A stretch of DNA of 64,000 nt, taken from positions 99,702 to 163,701 of the forward strand of contig JAUSMY010000023.1 in NCBI GenBank assembly GCA_030646035.1, in the 5' to 3' direction. The position numbers were made by a program, and so were the translations under genes. This DNA comes from Thermodesulfovibrionia bacterium. Its GTDB lineage: Bacteria > Nitrospirota > Thermodesulfovibrionia > UBA6902. Of the stretch, positions 17,296-25,795 are shown one piece after another (the first letter of the stretch is position 1; each line of letters opens with the position of its first letter). The notes under the pieces were generated by a model, which saw only the letters and a list, made by a program, of their open reading frames with translations, searched no databases and was not told where the DNA came from.

Positions 17296-20200
17296 ACCTC
17301 TCTCACTTCTCCCGTATACGTAAAAACAATAAACGACCTGACCTTGTCTGTATTAAATATCTTCTTCACTGCCTTTTTGTAGATATCAAGCTGGAATGAG
17401 TGCTCTTTCACAAGCTCTTCCATCTCATCATCCGCAACCGGGAATGTCTTGTAGTCATAGATATTGTAAACATCGCCATCTTTTATTATCCTGTCTATTC
17501 TGCCCCTGTAGACAGAGTTCCCTGATTCAAGGACAAACGGGAGTTCGGTAAATGAATCCTTTACAGGCTGAATGATGCTCTGCCATATGCCTTTCTCTTT
17601 AAGAATCTCGACTGTCTTATTTATCTCGGCTATGCCGTCTTCAGCATCAGCCTCATTCATCTCTCCGGATATGAAGAGCCTCTTTGCCATATCCGCTATC
17701 TTGTCATCTGTTAAATCACCTTTGGATATCTTCTCAAATATCTCATGCATTATCTCGCCGGGAACCGTTGTCTTGCCGCTGTACCGCACAGCTCTCTTCA
17801 TGTCTCCGGTTACTGTCTTCCATTCTTTCTCAGCTCTCGCAGGCGTTGATATGAACTCCGCGTGAGGATGCCTTTTCTTAATTCCGGCAGATGTTTTAAT
17901 GGAAGGGGCTGTTATTGCTGCTCCGTCAATAATTGAGAGCCCCGGAATATCTTCATTAACTTTGTAGCCGTCATCTCTCTTCTCAAGCCCTATTCCATCT
18001 TTCAGATAAGTGAGAAAGCTCTTGCCTCTTTCTTTCCATGTTGCGACAAGAAAGAGCGCCTCCTCAGCCCTTGTCACGGCAACATAAAAGAGCCTCTTCT
18101 GCTCCTCTTCCTCTTTCATCAGATGGAGCCGGAAGTCATTGTCATCATTTCTTATTGCAGATTCCCTTATTGTCTTAAAAAAGAACTTCCCGTCTCTTTC
18201 ATACACAAGGCTCTCATTGCTTCTTAAAGTGAACTGGTCTTCGATAGCGGGCAGAAAGACAACCGGGAACTCCAGTCCTTTTGCTGTATGTATCGTGAGT
18301 ATCTTTACCGCGTTCATCCCTGCTGTATTAACATTCGCCTTCGGCTCATCTTCACGGTCTATCGTCCTTTCAAGGAACGCCCTGATCTTTATAAGAGGCC
18401 TGCCGCCTGATTCCGTCTCTTCCATGATCCTGATGAACTTCTTTATATTTGCGCGCTGCTGCGGTTCGTGATAATAACGCCACGCACCCGTCTCGACAAG
18501 GACGCGCTCTATCAACTCGGCAAGCGGTGTCTCTTTAATCGCCGAGAGCCATTGCTGAAGAAATACTACTGGTGGCGTTTTCCCCTCTATCAAAGCCAAC
18601 TGTAGGTGCCTTAAGCAGAGATTAAGGGGTGTGTTCATCTTTCCAAACAGGCTATCTCCTTGATTGCTTATCAATTTAAGGATACTGCCTTCATCAATAT
18701 TGAATAGCGGGCTTTTAAGCAGGACATAGAGGCTGTAATCATCTTTCGGATTTGAGAGGAAATAGACCAATGCCCGGAGTACCGCAACCTCAGGCTCCTG
18801 ATAAAAGCCGATCCCTTTTACCGCGATAAAAGGGATGTTATGCCTGATCAGCGCTTCCTCATATTTTTTCAGATGGGTTCTCTTCCTGAGGAGTATGGCG
18901 ATGTCGGCATGCGTGCATTCTCTCTGAACGCCGGTCTTTCTCTCAGTGATACGGAGATTCCCGACAAGCCCCTTTATCCTCTTTGCCATGACATCCGCCT
19001 CCATTTCTCTCTGAAGCGATATGCCCTCATCCCGGTCTTCAAGCATTATTATCTCTACGCTTCCATCGCCTGTCAGGTTCTTTCTGCGGGCTTCGAATTC
19101 GCCGTATTCTGTCATCCATGCGGGCGAGGCGTTATCAGCAGACATTATCTTTGAGAAGAGGGCATTTGTGAATTTGATGATAGCAGGCGCGCTCCGGTAA
19201 TTCTCCTTCACCTCTTCATAGTGAAACTCATCTCCGAGCCATTCAGAGAGCTTCTCCTTTGCCCTGCGGAATATCTCGACATTGGCGCCTCTGAAGTAGT
19301 ATATCGACTGCTTTCTGTCGCCTACCAAGAATACCGTCGGCTTTATGCCCTCGTCTCGCTTTGCGCCAAGGCCTGAGCGCCACTCCTCAGTAAGCCTGTC
19401 TATCACAGCCCACTGGAAATTATTAGTATCCTGAAATTCATCCACGAGTATATGGTCTGTCTTCTCGTCAAACGCGTAAAGTATGTTCGCCCATTCAGGC
19501 TCTTCGGTGAGCATGCGGTACGCGATATATTCAAGGTCGCTGAAATCAAGGAGCGATCTTGAACTCTTGAGAAACTCATGCCTCTTAAGACAGCTGCTGA
19601 ATATCTCCCTTATCCGCAATGCCCTGTTTGTGTACTCCTGAAGCTTTCTCTCCTTCCAGAAGTCGTGCATCTTCACTGCCCACTCCTTATATTCAGCTAT
19701 TCCGTCAAGTCCCTTCGGAGTTTTTTTGCGCGGCGCTTTTTCCTTTGTCAGGAAGTGATCTTCAAATCCCGCCATCTTTTCAGTTTCTCTCTCATTGAAA
19801 AAATCACGGTAGCCGTCTATGGCTTCTTCCGCGCCTTCCCATGAGAGAAGTTCATTGATCAATTGCGGCATGTCAGTTGATTCATACACAGGAACTGTCG
19901 CCTCAAGAGAGAACGGCCTCTTCTCATAAAGGTAATTGACTGTATCACTGAGATTTGCAAGCCCTCTGAAGCCCTTCTCGCCTATCGTATGGAGAAAGAG
20001 CTCATGATTGCCGTCGCCGGTTCCGGCCTCCATAAGGAGTTCATAAATTATCTCTTCCCACATTATTCTTGAGTCTATCGCATTCTCAACCCTGTAGTTT
20101 GCGTCTATGCCTGCCTCGAATGAGAAGCGCCTCAAAAGCGTGCCGCAGAAAGAATGGATGGTCGAGACGCGCATGAGCGGCATCTTATCAAGCAGGGAAT

Positions 20201-20411
20201 CAAAGAGGCGGCTGTCCTCTGCCTTCAGTATCGTCAATATCCTCTGCTTCATCTCAGCCGCAGCCTTTTCAGTGAATGTGACAGCGAGTATCCTCTCAAC
20301 TCCTGCCCCGCTCTTTAAGAGCGCTATATATCTTCTTGCGAGCTTCTCGGTCTTGCCCGAACCCGCAGGCGATGAGATGATGACGCTTTTATCTGTGTTG
20401 AGGTAGGTCAT
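17292..20411 (-). CDS. addA: AddA-type UvrD-family helicase-nuclease
   Basis: A 1039-aa superfamily 1A helicase with a C-terminal RecB-family nuclease. Walker A is SSPAGSGKTEKLARR (about residues 14-28), then VTFTEKAAAEMKQR (motif Ia), VDEFQDTN (Walker B), VGDRKQSIYYFRGA (motif III), TIHTAKGLEFPVVFLP (motif V) and YVAVTRAEEALFL (motif VI). The C-terminal PD-(D/E)XK nuclease is intact: GEIMHEIFEK, YRGRIDRI, IYDYKT. AddA with AddB resects double-strand breaks for RecA loading. Here addB (25796-28429) is same-stranded, but an AT-rich three-gene insert lies between the two. Confidence 0.88.
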   Translation of the reverse strand: MTYLNTDKSVIISSPAGSGKTEKLARRYIALLKSGAGVERILAVTFTEKAAAEMKQRILTILKAEDSRLFDSLLDKMPLMRVSTIHSFCGTLLRRFSFEAGIDANYRVENAIDSRIMWEEIIYELLMEAGTGDGNHELFLHTIGEKGFRGLANLSDTVNYLYEKRPFSLEATVPVYESTDMPQLINELLSWEGAEEAIDGYRDFFNERETEKMAGFEDHFLTKEKAPRKKTPKGLDGIAEYKEWAVKMHDFWKERKLQEYTNRALRIREIFSSCLKRHEFLKSSRSLLDFSDLEYIAYRMLTEEPEWANILYAFDEKTDHILVDEFQDTNNFQWAVIDRLTEEWRSGLGAKRDEGIKPTVFLVGDRKQSIYYFRGANVEIFRRAKEKLSEWLGDEFHYEEVKENYRSAPAIIKFTNALFSKIMSADNASPAWMTEYGEFEARRKNLTGDGSVEIIMLEDRDEGISLQREMEADVMAKRIKGLVGNLRITERKTGVQRECTHADIAILLRKRTHLKKYEEALIRHNIPFIAVKGIGFYQEPEVAVLRALVYFLSNPKDDYSLYVLLKSPLFNIDEGSILKLISNQGDSLFGKMNTPLNLCLRHLQLALIEGKTPPVVFLQQWLSAIKETPLAELIERVLVETGAWRYYHEPQQRANIKKFIRIMEETESGGRPLIKIRAFLERTIDREDEPKANVNTAGMNAVKILTIHTAKGLEFPVVFLPAIEDQFTLRSNESLVYERDGKFFFKTIRESAIRNDDNDFRLHLMKEEEEQKRLFYVAVTRAEEALFLVATWKERGKSFLTYLKDGIGLEKRDDGYKVNEDIPGLSIIDGAAITAPSIKTSAGIKKRHPHAEFISTPARAEKEWKTVTGDMKRAVRYSGKTTVPGEIMHEIFEKISKGDLTDDKIADMAKRLFISGEMNEADAEDGIAEINKTVEILKEKGIWQSIIQPVKDSFTELPFVLESGNSVYRGRIDRIIKDGDVYNIYDYKTFPVADDEMEELVKEHSFQLDIYKKAVKKIFNTDKVRSFIVFTYTGEVREV

Positions 20412-20449
20412 GTAACTATTTAATCCATTATTTTAAATGCAAAGAGTTT

Positions 20450-20475
20450 GTCATTCCGGCTTGTCCGGAATCTAT
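20450..20475 (+). repeat. 26-bp palindromic repeat, left copy bounding the islet
   Basis: A 26-base element whose core is ATTCCGGCTTGTCCGGAAT (7-bp stem, 5-base loop). An exact inverted copy is at 25711-25736, and a degenerate direct copy (21/26) is at 25384-25409. It lies in the gap between addA and the 1137-aa gene. The hairpin form resembles REP-like or dRS3-like palindromes. Confidence 0.85.
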
Positions 20476-20515
20476 GGTTCGACAGATTTGCCATGAAATC
20501 ATGGACATTAGCTCA

Positions 20516-23500
20516 TCAGTTATGAATATCGACAATCTTATCTATATATGAAGTTATATTTGTGATGACTAACTTACCCGTATCAGTCAAGAAGTCACAT
20601 AAATAATATTCGTCCGTCTTCTGCCTTATAAAACTCCGCGTAGAATTTAAAGATATTTTTTTAGGGACAAGATCTGGATAAATATCCTCTAACAGACCTC
20701 TGTTCAAACTTTTCAATTGCCATTGCTCATAATTTTCTATATCATCAAATTCTTTACCAATGAATTCCTTAGCTTCTTCCATCTGTTCTAATCTTTCTTC
20801 AGACCATTGCATGTCAGGTTTCCTAATCTTAACCTGATTGCAAAAATTGCCGAGCTTAAGAATATTATTAAGGAAATCAATTTTGTTATCTTCCTCTTGA
20901 ATGCTGTAATTATATCCATCATCTCTTATTGCCTGGTAAAGAGTATTTATCGATATTGAATACAAAACGAAATCGGCTTCAGTAAAATCATCATCTCTTA
21001 GGTTTTTCAAAATTCTCTTTTGTTTGTAGTCATAAAAATAATCAGGTGCAGAAAAGAGTATATCTCGTGTTGCATCATAGAAATTTTCACTGGATCTTAA
21101 ATCATACCTTGGAGAAATATTATCATGACATTCAATAATATTTAAATCAAAATCCAGAATTAAGAATGAGTATCTTCCATAATATTTATCTTTATCCATA
21201 AATATATAAATGAGTCTCTTTTCTTCATTAACTGATACTTCATCAAACCACTCCTTGCCCTTAAAACAAAATTGAACCCTCTTTATCTTCTGTAACTTGT
21301 CATTATATAGGAAGAGTTCATCATCTCCAAGTAGAAATCGAGGTGGATTTGTTGGTATCTTTGCATAACCCCAACTCCCAAACTTAATTTGCTTCTTTTT
21401 GTGAGTATTTCCATTGTACAAATCAATGACTCCCAGCATCCGGTAATCCCAGTCACCTTCTGAATCAGGTATATATAGTACTGAAAGATATTTGCAATCA
21501 TCTGTAAGAAAAAGCGCGTCTACTATCTCTGAATCCTCGTTGACTTTTAGCAATTCAGATATGTTTAGGTGCGCCATAACACTTGAGTTATGAGTATGAA
21601 ATATTGCTTTTATATAATAAAAACCATCGGTATCGTCCTTACAAAGGAGATGATATTCACTTTTTCCAGGATCAGCATGGATTATCTTTTCGATTTTAAA
21701 ATTGAAGTTCGTCATTTTGTATTGACCGGCAAGTGAATTATTAAAGTTATATATTACAAGGTAATTATTATCAGAGATTGATAGATTAAAGAATGCCTCG
21801 TCATTAATATTGCGTATAAATTCTAATCCCTCCATACAGTCAGTTTTAAGAGCAGAATTAATGTCTGTATTGAACAAAACATTTAATTGTGCCCTCTCAA
21901 CAGCAAACAATGAAGCGACCTCATCTTCTATCTGTGATACAACAGTATTGTCGTGAATTTGTTTTTTAAGCAGAGTAGCTGATTCAATATCACCCAACAG
22001 AAGACTTTTCCTGAATGCAGATATGTTATTTTCTTGCCGTAGCTTATTTAATATTCCCTGGCACATTACGGTAATTTTCTCGGATTCTTCCTTTGGAATA
22101 TTGATCGATTCTTCTTCCATTAGTGCAATTATTATTTCAGCCTTTTCGAGGTTAATATCATCAGCTTCTATTTGTCTGCAATACTCCTGATATCTTTTTC
22201 TACTTAAAGAGACATTAAATTCGTGCCGTAATTTATTTAATAGCTTCTCTGATTTGAGTTGAAATACACGGACTTCTGCTTTAGGCAGATTTTTTAATTC
22301 TTTTTTAATCAATGCGACAATCTTTTCAGCGTTATCAATTTTAATATCATCCATTTCAAGTTCTTTAAGATAGTTCTGAATATTTATCCTGCTTTGTTCT
22401 GCGGATATCGTATTACACTTTTCTCTAATTGCAATATAAGCTGGATCTTCATGGAATCCTTCCCAAGCCTTTTTTAAGAGTGATAAAGCTTTGTCTGTAT
22501 CGCATTCACAAATTACTTCCCTTAGTTGAAGATATGATAACCATGACTCCTTGCCTTCAGTACGTTTTAGGCGTAATACATGCTCGTTGTTTATAATGCT
22601 CTGAATCAGTGGGTACTCTCCTGTCAATTTTTCAATAAGTTCGGGGCAGTCATTCTCTTTCAATATGGGCTGCAATCTTATAAAAGCTTCCCCATAATCT
22701 CTATTCTTCAGGTATCCTGTTATTTCACGAAAAACCTTTGTCTGTTGTTTCTTTTTTTCTTCCCTACTTTCCTTTTCAATAAGTTCTGCAATTTTATTCT
22801 TTTCCCCTTGGTCTTTAATCTGCAGTTTATTTAGAATATTCAGTCTTTCCGAGTGGTCTTCTGATTTTTCATATTTCCCCCAAAGAGATTTAACCGTATC
22901 CTCATCCTTAATATCTCTTATAATCCTCAAAAGTTCCCTTGCTTCATTGTATTCGGGAAATATCGATAGTGCTGTTCTGGCTGCTTCTTCAGCAGTTTCA
23001 AACCTGTTTATGTCAAAATCCTTTTTTGCTGTATTAAGATAAGGCTCAGCTTCTTCCCGCAGTAACTGATAAATGTTTTGTTTTAAAGCATCCAGACCTT
23101 CTACATGGCCCCTCATACCCTCAGAATAATTGAGCAAGTCAAAGGCATCCCTTGATTCTTTTTCTCTATAAAGTATATCTGCATATCTAAAAATAGATTC
23201 TTTCCTCAATTCCTTAATTACACAGCTCTCAAAAAGCCCCCTTGCATCAGTAAAGCGATTATTAAGCCAACATACGTTTGCAGTAATTTCTCTCATATTG
23301 TCACCCATTAAATTATCTGGCAGGTTAAAAAGAAGATTGAGGGCTATATCATATGCGCCAAGCTCATCAATCAATATAGATACGCCTTTTAGAAAAAGTG
23401 GTGTCTCATCTGAAGAATCAACCTGAATGCCTGAAAGCAATTCTCTCGCTGAATCGTATTCGAAATTATTAATATGTAAGCTTGCCTGCTCCAACAAACC

Positions 23501-23929
23501 ATTTAGTGTGCTGACGTCTATGTGTTTAGGTCTCTTAATCGCTGTTTTCTTTTGTGGTTTTTTTACAGGCACATTATTGGCTTTTCTAACTTGTTCAAGT
23601 GCCATTGTTGACAGCATGTGAAGTTTTGCATGGCAGGCATCAACAAAAGGTGAGAGTTTGTAACGGAGCAGTACTATATTGTCATCCCATTGGACAGGTT
23701 CAAGGTCAAAGAGCTGTGCATAATTTGTCAGAAGCAAGCTCTGGAGTTCCGATTTTAGATAGTAGGCTTTTACTTTATCTTCAAGTCTGAGATTGAGATG
23801 AGGTGTGGGGTTTATGCGCTTTATAATGCTTATTAAAACATCAATGGACAATACTTCCTTGTTTGCGAGTATTGATTCGGCTTCTTTTGCAATCTTTTCC
23901 CAATTATCGAGTATTCCGTCTGTTTTCAC
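20516..23929 (-). CDS. Unrecognised 1137-aa helical-repeat protein with propeller-like C-terminal region
   Basis: I do not recognise the family. Residues 1-115 are helical, followed by a basic linker (about 118-136) and TPR-like helices (about 140-340, e.g. FETAEEAARTALSIFPEYNEA). A tandem duplication of about 61 residues lies at about 515-574 and 577-636; both units contain a D-D-I-x-x-x-x-A-E-x-I-x-A-L theme and end in L-N-K-L-R. From about residue 690 to 1010 short beta-like segments dominate (LVIYNFNNSLAG, YLSVLYIPDSEGDW, RFLLGDDELFLYND), suggesting a beta-propeller. There is no signal peptide or membrane helix, so it is probably cytoplasmic. It sits downstream of the HEPN gene in the same direction and is AT-rich. 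A scaffold or sensor role is only a guess. Confidence 0.7.
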   Translation of the reverse strand: MKTDGILDNWEKIAKEAESILANKEVLSIDVLISIIKRINPTPHLNLRLEDKVKAYYLKSELQSLLLTNYAQLFDLEPVQWDDNIVLLRYKLSPFVDACHAKLHMLSTMALEQVRKANNVPVKKPQKKTAIKRPKHIDVSTLNGLLEQASLHINNFEYDSARELLSGIQVDSSDETPLFLKGVSILIDELGAYDIALNLLFNLPDNLMGDNMREITANVCWLNNRFTDARGLFESCVIKELRKESIFRYADILYREKESRDAFDLLNYSEGMRGHVEGLDALKQNIYQLLREEAEPYLNTAKKDFDINRFETAEEAARTALSIFPEYNEARELLRIIRDIKDEDTVKSLWGKYEKSEDHSERLNILNKLQIKDQGEKNKIAELIEKESREEKKKQQTKVFREITGYLKNRDYGEAFIRLQPILKENDCPELIEKLTGEYPLIQSIINNEHVLRLKRTEGKESWLSYLQLREVICECDTDKALSLLKKAWEGFHEDPAYIAIREKCNTISAEQSRINIQNYLKELEMDDIKIDNAEKIVALIKKELKNLPKAEVRVFQLKSEKLLNKLRHEFNVSLSRKRYQEYCRQIEADDINLEKAEIIIALMEEESINIPKEESEKITVMCQGILNKLRQENNISAFRKSLLLGDIESATLLKKQIHDNTVVSQIEDEVASLFAVERAQLNVLFNTDINSALKTDCMEGLEFIRNINDEAFFNLSISDNNYLVIYNFNNSLAGQYKMTNFNFKIEKIIHADPGKSEYHLLCKDDTDGFYYIKAIFHTHNSSVMAHLNISELLKVNEDSEIVDALFLTDDCKYLSVLYIPDSEGDWDYRMLGVIDLYNGNTHKKKQIKFGSWGYAKIPTNPPRFLLGDDELFLYNDKLQKIKRVQFCFKGKEWFDEVSVNEEKRLIYIFMDKDKYYGRYSFLILDFDLNIIECHDNISPRYDLRSSENFYDATRDILFSAPDYFYDYKQKRILKNLRDDDFTEADFVLYSISINTLYQAIRDDGYNYSIQEEDNKIDFLNNILKLGNFCNQVKIRKPDMQWSEERLEQMEEAKEFIGKEFDDIENYEQWQLKSLNRGLLEDIYPDLVPKKISLNSTRSFIRQKTDEYYLCDFLTDTGKLVITNITSYIDKIVDIHN

Positions 23930-24022
23930 TTAGGGCGTCCCCCAAAATACGCATCATGTTAAGATCATTATTGAATAACATAATCACACGGTTTAAAGCG
24001 ACTTTCTGGAACAGTAAAATTT

Positions 24023-25342
24023 TCAAGTAACTTGGTACATTTTTCTCTTTAATGCTGTCAATTGGCTAAAATCCAAACTTAATAAAAAATGGGCTCCCAA
24101 AACGGAAGCTACCGCTTGAAGCAACACAGTCAAATTTTCTGGCAGTTCATCCAATCGTTTTTCAATTTCAGTCATATCATCAAAAAAATTGCCGTGAAAA
24201 ACTTCATTCCTATATCGTCTTGCAATATCTTTTACAACTGCTGGATTCAGTTTAAAGGTTTCCTTTGCTCCAATCACATCGAGAGCTTGCTCAATGTATG
24301 GTTCAAAACCATCAGTTTCGGGCTGTAACTCACTATTAAGCAAAGAAAAACAATTGGGGCATAGTTTTTTTGAATACTTCTTTAGCAAGTTCTCCTTTAT
24401 ATTATTCATCAAAGAGTTTTTTATCTTTATTCCCTTATAGCGTGCAATAGCCTCTATAAGCTGAAAGCTAAAAGCACGTCTTGTTTCTTCGTGAAGCGCA
24501 GTATAGAGTTCTTCAAAATAGGATAAAATAATGCCTATTTTTTCTCGATCAGGATTGTCGTTAACTCGATCAATAATGCCTGTAAAGGTTGTTTTGAATT
24601 CAACCAGCGCACTATCGTTGATATAAGCATGTCCATTAAAAGTACCGGGACAAACAAAAGAATTGCGGCTTGATATGTAGTTCGCTCGTACATATATGAC
24701 ATCTCTATCATTTCGTCCAATCAAAGAAGTATATGAGAGAGGAGAGCCTGCAAAAAGCGTCAGAATCGATGGGATTAGTTTGATTTTGTCCCGTACAGAA
24801 GTAATTGTCCATCCTTGCCTGTTCTTGAAATAAATACTTGAGTCAACATCAGCAAAAATATGCGGTAATCCATGAGGATCACGCGACCCCTCATGCAAAA
24901 GATTAAAGAGGGCTTTATTTGCATCTTCTGGATAAAAATTGATTCCCCACTCATCAGGAACAACGTCTCCGCATCCAATTTTTATAAAATCTACCGTTTG
25001 GGGGCGGACAATCATATGCCACCATGGCTTTCCACGATCAATCAATGGGATTATTTCAGCCTGGTCCGCTCTAAGATTTATATCTTCAACAAGTTGATTA
25101 AAATATTTGAACCCCTTATACGTAACTTTCAGACAGCGCTGTGCGGTGATCGTCCACTCTTCTATGCTCCCCTCAATTACAGCTGGTATTTCTTTTTTTG
25201 AATAAATGTCAAAATCAGTAAAGAATATATCCAACTCTAAATCACTCTGCATTCTAACGAAAGCTTGATGCCAACCCTCTCCAAATAGGGCTTTGCCAAC
25301 GAAACTAATTTCTGTGTTGAGGTTAAGATTTGTCATACTCAT
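24023..25342 (-). CDS. ApeA-like HEPN-domain protein, candidate abortive-infection RNase
   Basis: A 439-aa protein with a beta-rich N-terminal half (about residues 1-220) and an all-helical C-terminal half. The helical part contains AFSFQLIEAIARYKGIK, a CPNC pair, and then RRYRNEVFHGNF with Arg378-Asn379-x3-His383. That is the R-N-x3-H catalytic signature of HEPN ribonucleases. The two-part layout and length match the ApeA/HEPN_Apea defence family, to which I assign it tentatively. HEPN RNases cleave RNA when phage infection is sensed. It lies between the GIY-YIG gene and the 1137-aa gene in the repeat-bounded islet. No Shine-Dalgarno is obvious before the ATG. An inactive relative cannot be excluded without modelling. 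Confidence 0.65.
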   Translation of the reverse strand: MSMTNLNLNTEISFVGKALFGEGWHQAFVRMQSDLELDIFFTDFDIYSKKEIPAVIEGSIEEWTITAQRCLKVTYKGFKYFNQLVEDINLRADQAEIIPLIDRGKPWWHMIVRPQTVDFIKIGCGDVVPDEWGINFYPEDANKALFNLLHEGSRDPHGLPHIFADVDSSIYFKNRQGWTITSVRDKIKLIPSILTLFAGSPLSYTSLIGRNDRDVIYVRANYISSRNSFVCPGTFNGHAYINDSALVEFKTTFTGIIDRVNDNPDREKIGIILSYFEELYTALHEETRRAFSFQLIEAIARYKGIKIKNSLMNNIKENLLKKYSKKLCPNCFSLLNSELQPETDGFEPYIEQALDVIGAKETFKLNPAVVKDIARRYRNEVFHGNFFDDMTEIEKRLDELPENLTVLLQAVASVLGAHFLLSLDFSQLTALKRKMYQVT

Positions 25343-25383
25343 ATTTAATTAAAATCATTCCATATAATGTCCTACACACGACC

Positions 25384-25409
25384 ATCACTCCCGCTTATCC
25401 GGAATCTGT
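25384..25409 (+). repeat. Degenerate copy of the 26-bp palindromic repeat
   Basis: Matches 21 of 26 bases of the repeat at 20450-20475 in the same orientation. It contains the 3' end of the GIY-YIG gene: the last eight or so codons (QIPDKRE and stop) are read out of the repeat on the minus strand. Together with the inverted copy at 25711-25736 it brackets the GIY-YIG gene. Confidence 0.65.
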
Positions 25410-25702
25410 CCTTTAATGTCTTCATATAAATCTTTTAAAGCAAAGTTGCTTAATTTAATAAGATTTATTTTTTCTTCTCTGCTCATATTTTTTATCTGTT
25501 TTTCCCTGATAATTGCACTGCGACTGTTATTGCAAATCTCATAATATACAAGCTTGTGAAGATTATATTTAGCGGTAAAACTATTCGTGTTGAGATTATT
25601 CTTATGTTCATAAACTCTTCTAACAAGATTACTGGTTACACCAACATATAATGTTGGTCTGGAATTTGCCATGATATATATTGCGAAAACCTTAACTTCC
25701 AT
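25385..25702 (-). CDS. Small single-domain GIY-YIG nuclease
   Basis: A 105-aa protein that is essentially one URI/GIY-YIG nuclease domain. Seen: [30 protein letters not shown] (the GIY and YIG strands as IYI and YVG, then the catalytic Arg in LVRR), the [10 protein letters not shown] strand, and the metal-binding Glu in [16 protein letters not shown]. Small genes of this type often occur as scattered copies beside palindromic repeats. Here the gene is flanked by inverted copies of one repeat and its stop codon lies inside one of them. Substrate is unknown; it could be a domesticated homing-type or repair nuclease. Confidence 0.85.
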   Translation of the reverse strand: MEVKVFAIYIMANSRPTLYVGVTSNLVRRVYEHKNNLNTNSFTAKYNLHKLVYYEICNNSRSAIIREKQIKNMSREEKINLIKLSNFALKDLYEDIKGQIPDKRE

Positions 25703-25710
25703 ATTAAAAG

Positions 25711-25736
25711 ATAGATTCCGGACAAGCCGGAATGAC
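25711..25736 (-). repeat. 26-bp palindromic repeat, right copy (inverted)
   Basis: The exact reverse complement of 20450-20475 (26/26 identical), with a further near match just outside the left end of the unit. It lies 8 bases upstream of the GIY-YIG start codon, between that gene and addB. Confidence 0.85.
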
Positions 25737-25795
25737 AGACACTTCTTCCCTGATCCTGTTAAACAACTTTATTGGTTTTCACAAAAGACACTAAT

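Larger units (their letters stand above)
20450..25736. mobile_element. Candidate accessory islet between addB and addA
   Basis: A 5.3-kb segment bounded by perfect inverted 26-bp repeats. It contains genes for a 1137-aa protein, an ApeA-like HEPN protein and a GIY-YIG nuclease, and it separates addB from addA, which are normally adjacent. By eye the internal genes are clearly more AT-rich and Lys/Asn/Ile-rich than the flanking add genes. No transposase, integrase or target duplication is visible, so mobility is inferred from the repeats, composition and interruption only. Chance placement of two dispersed repeats remains possible. Confidence 0.5.
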
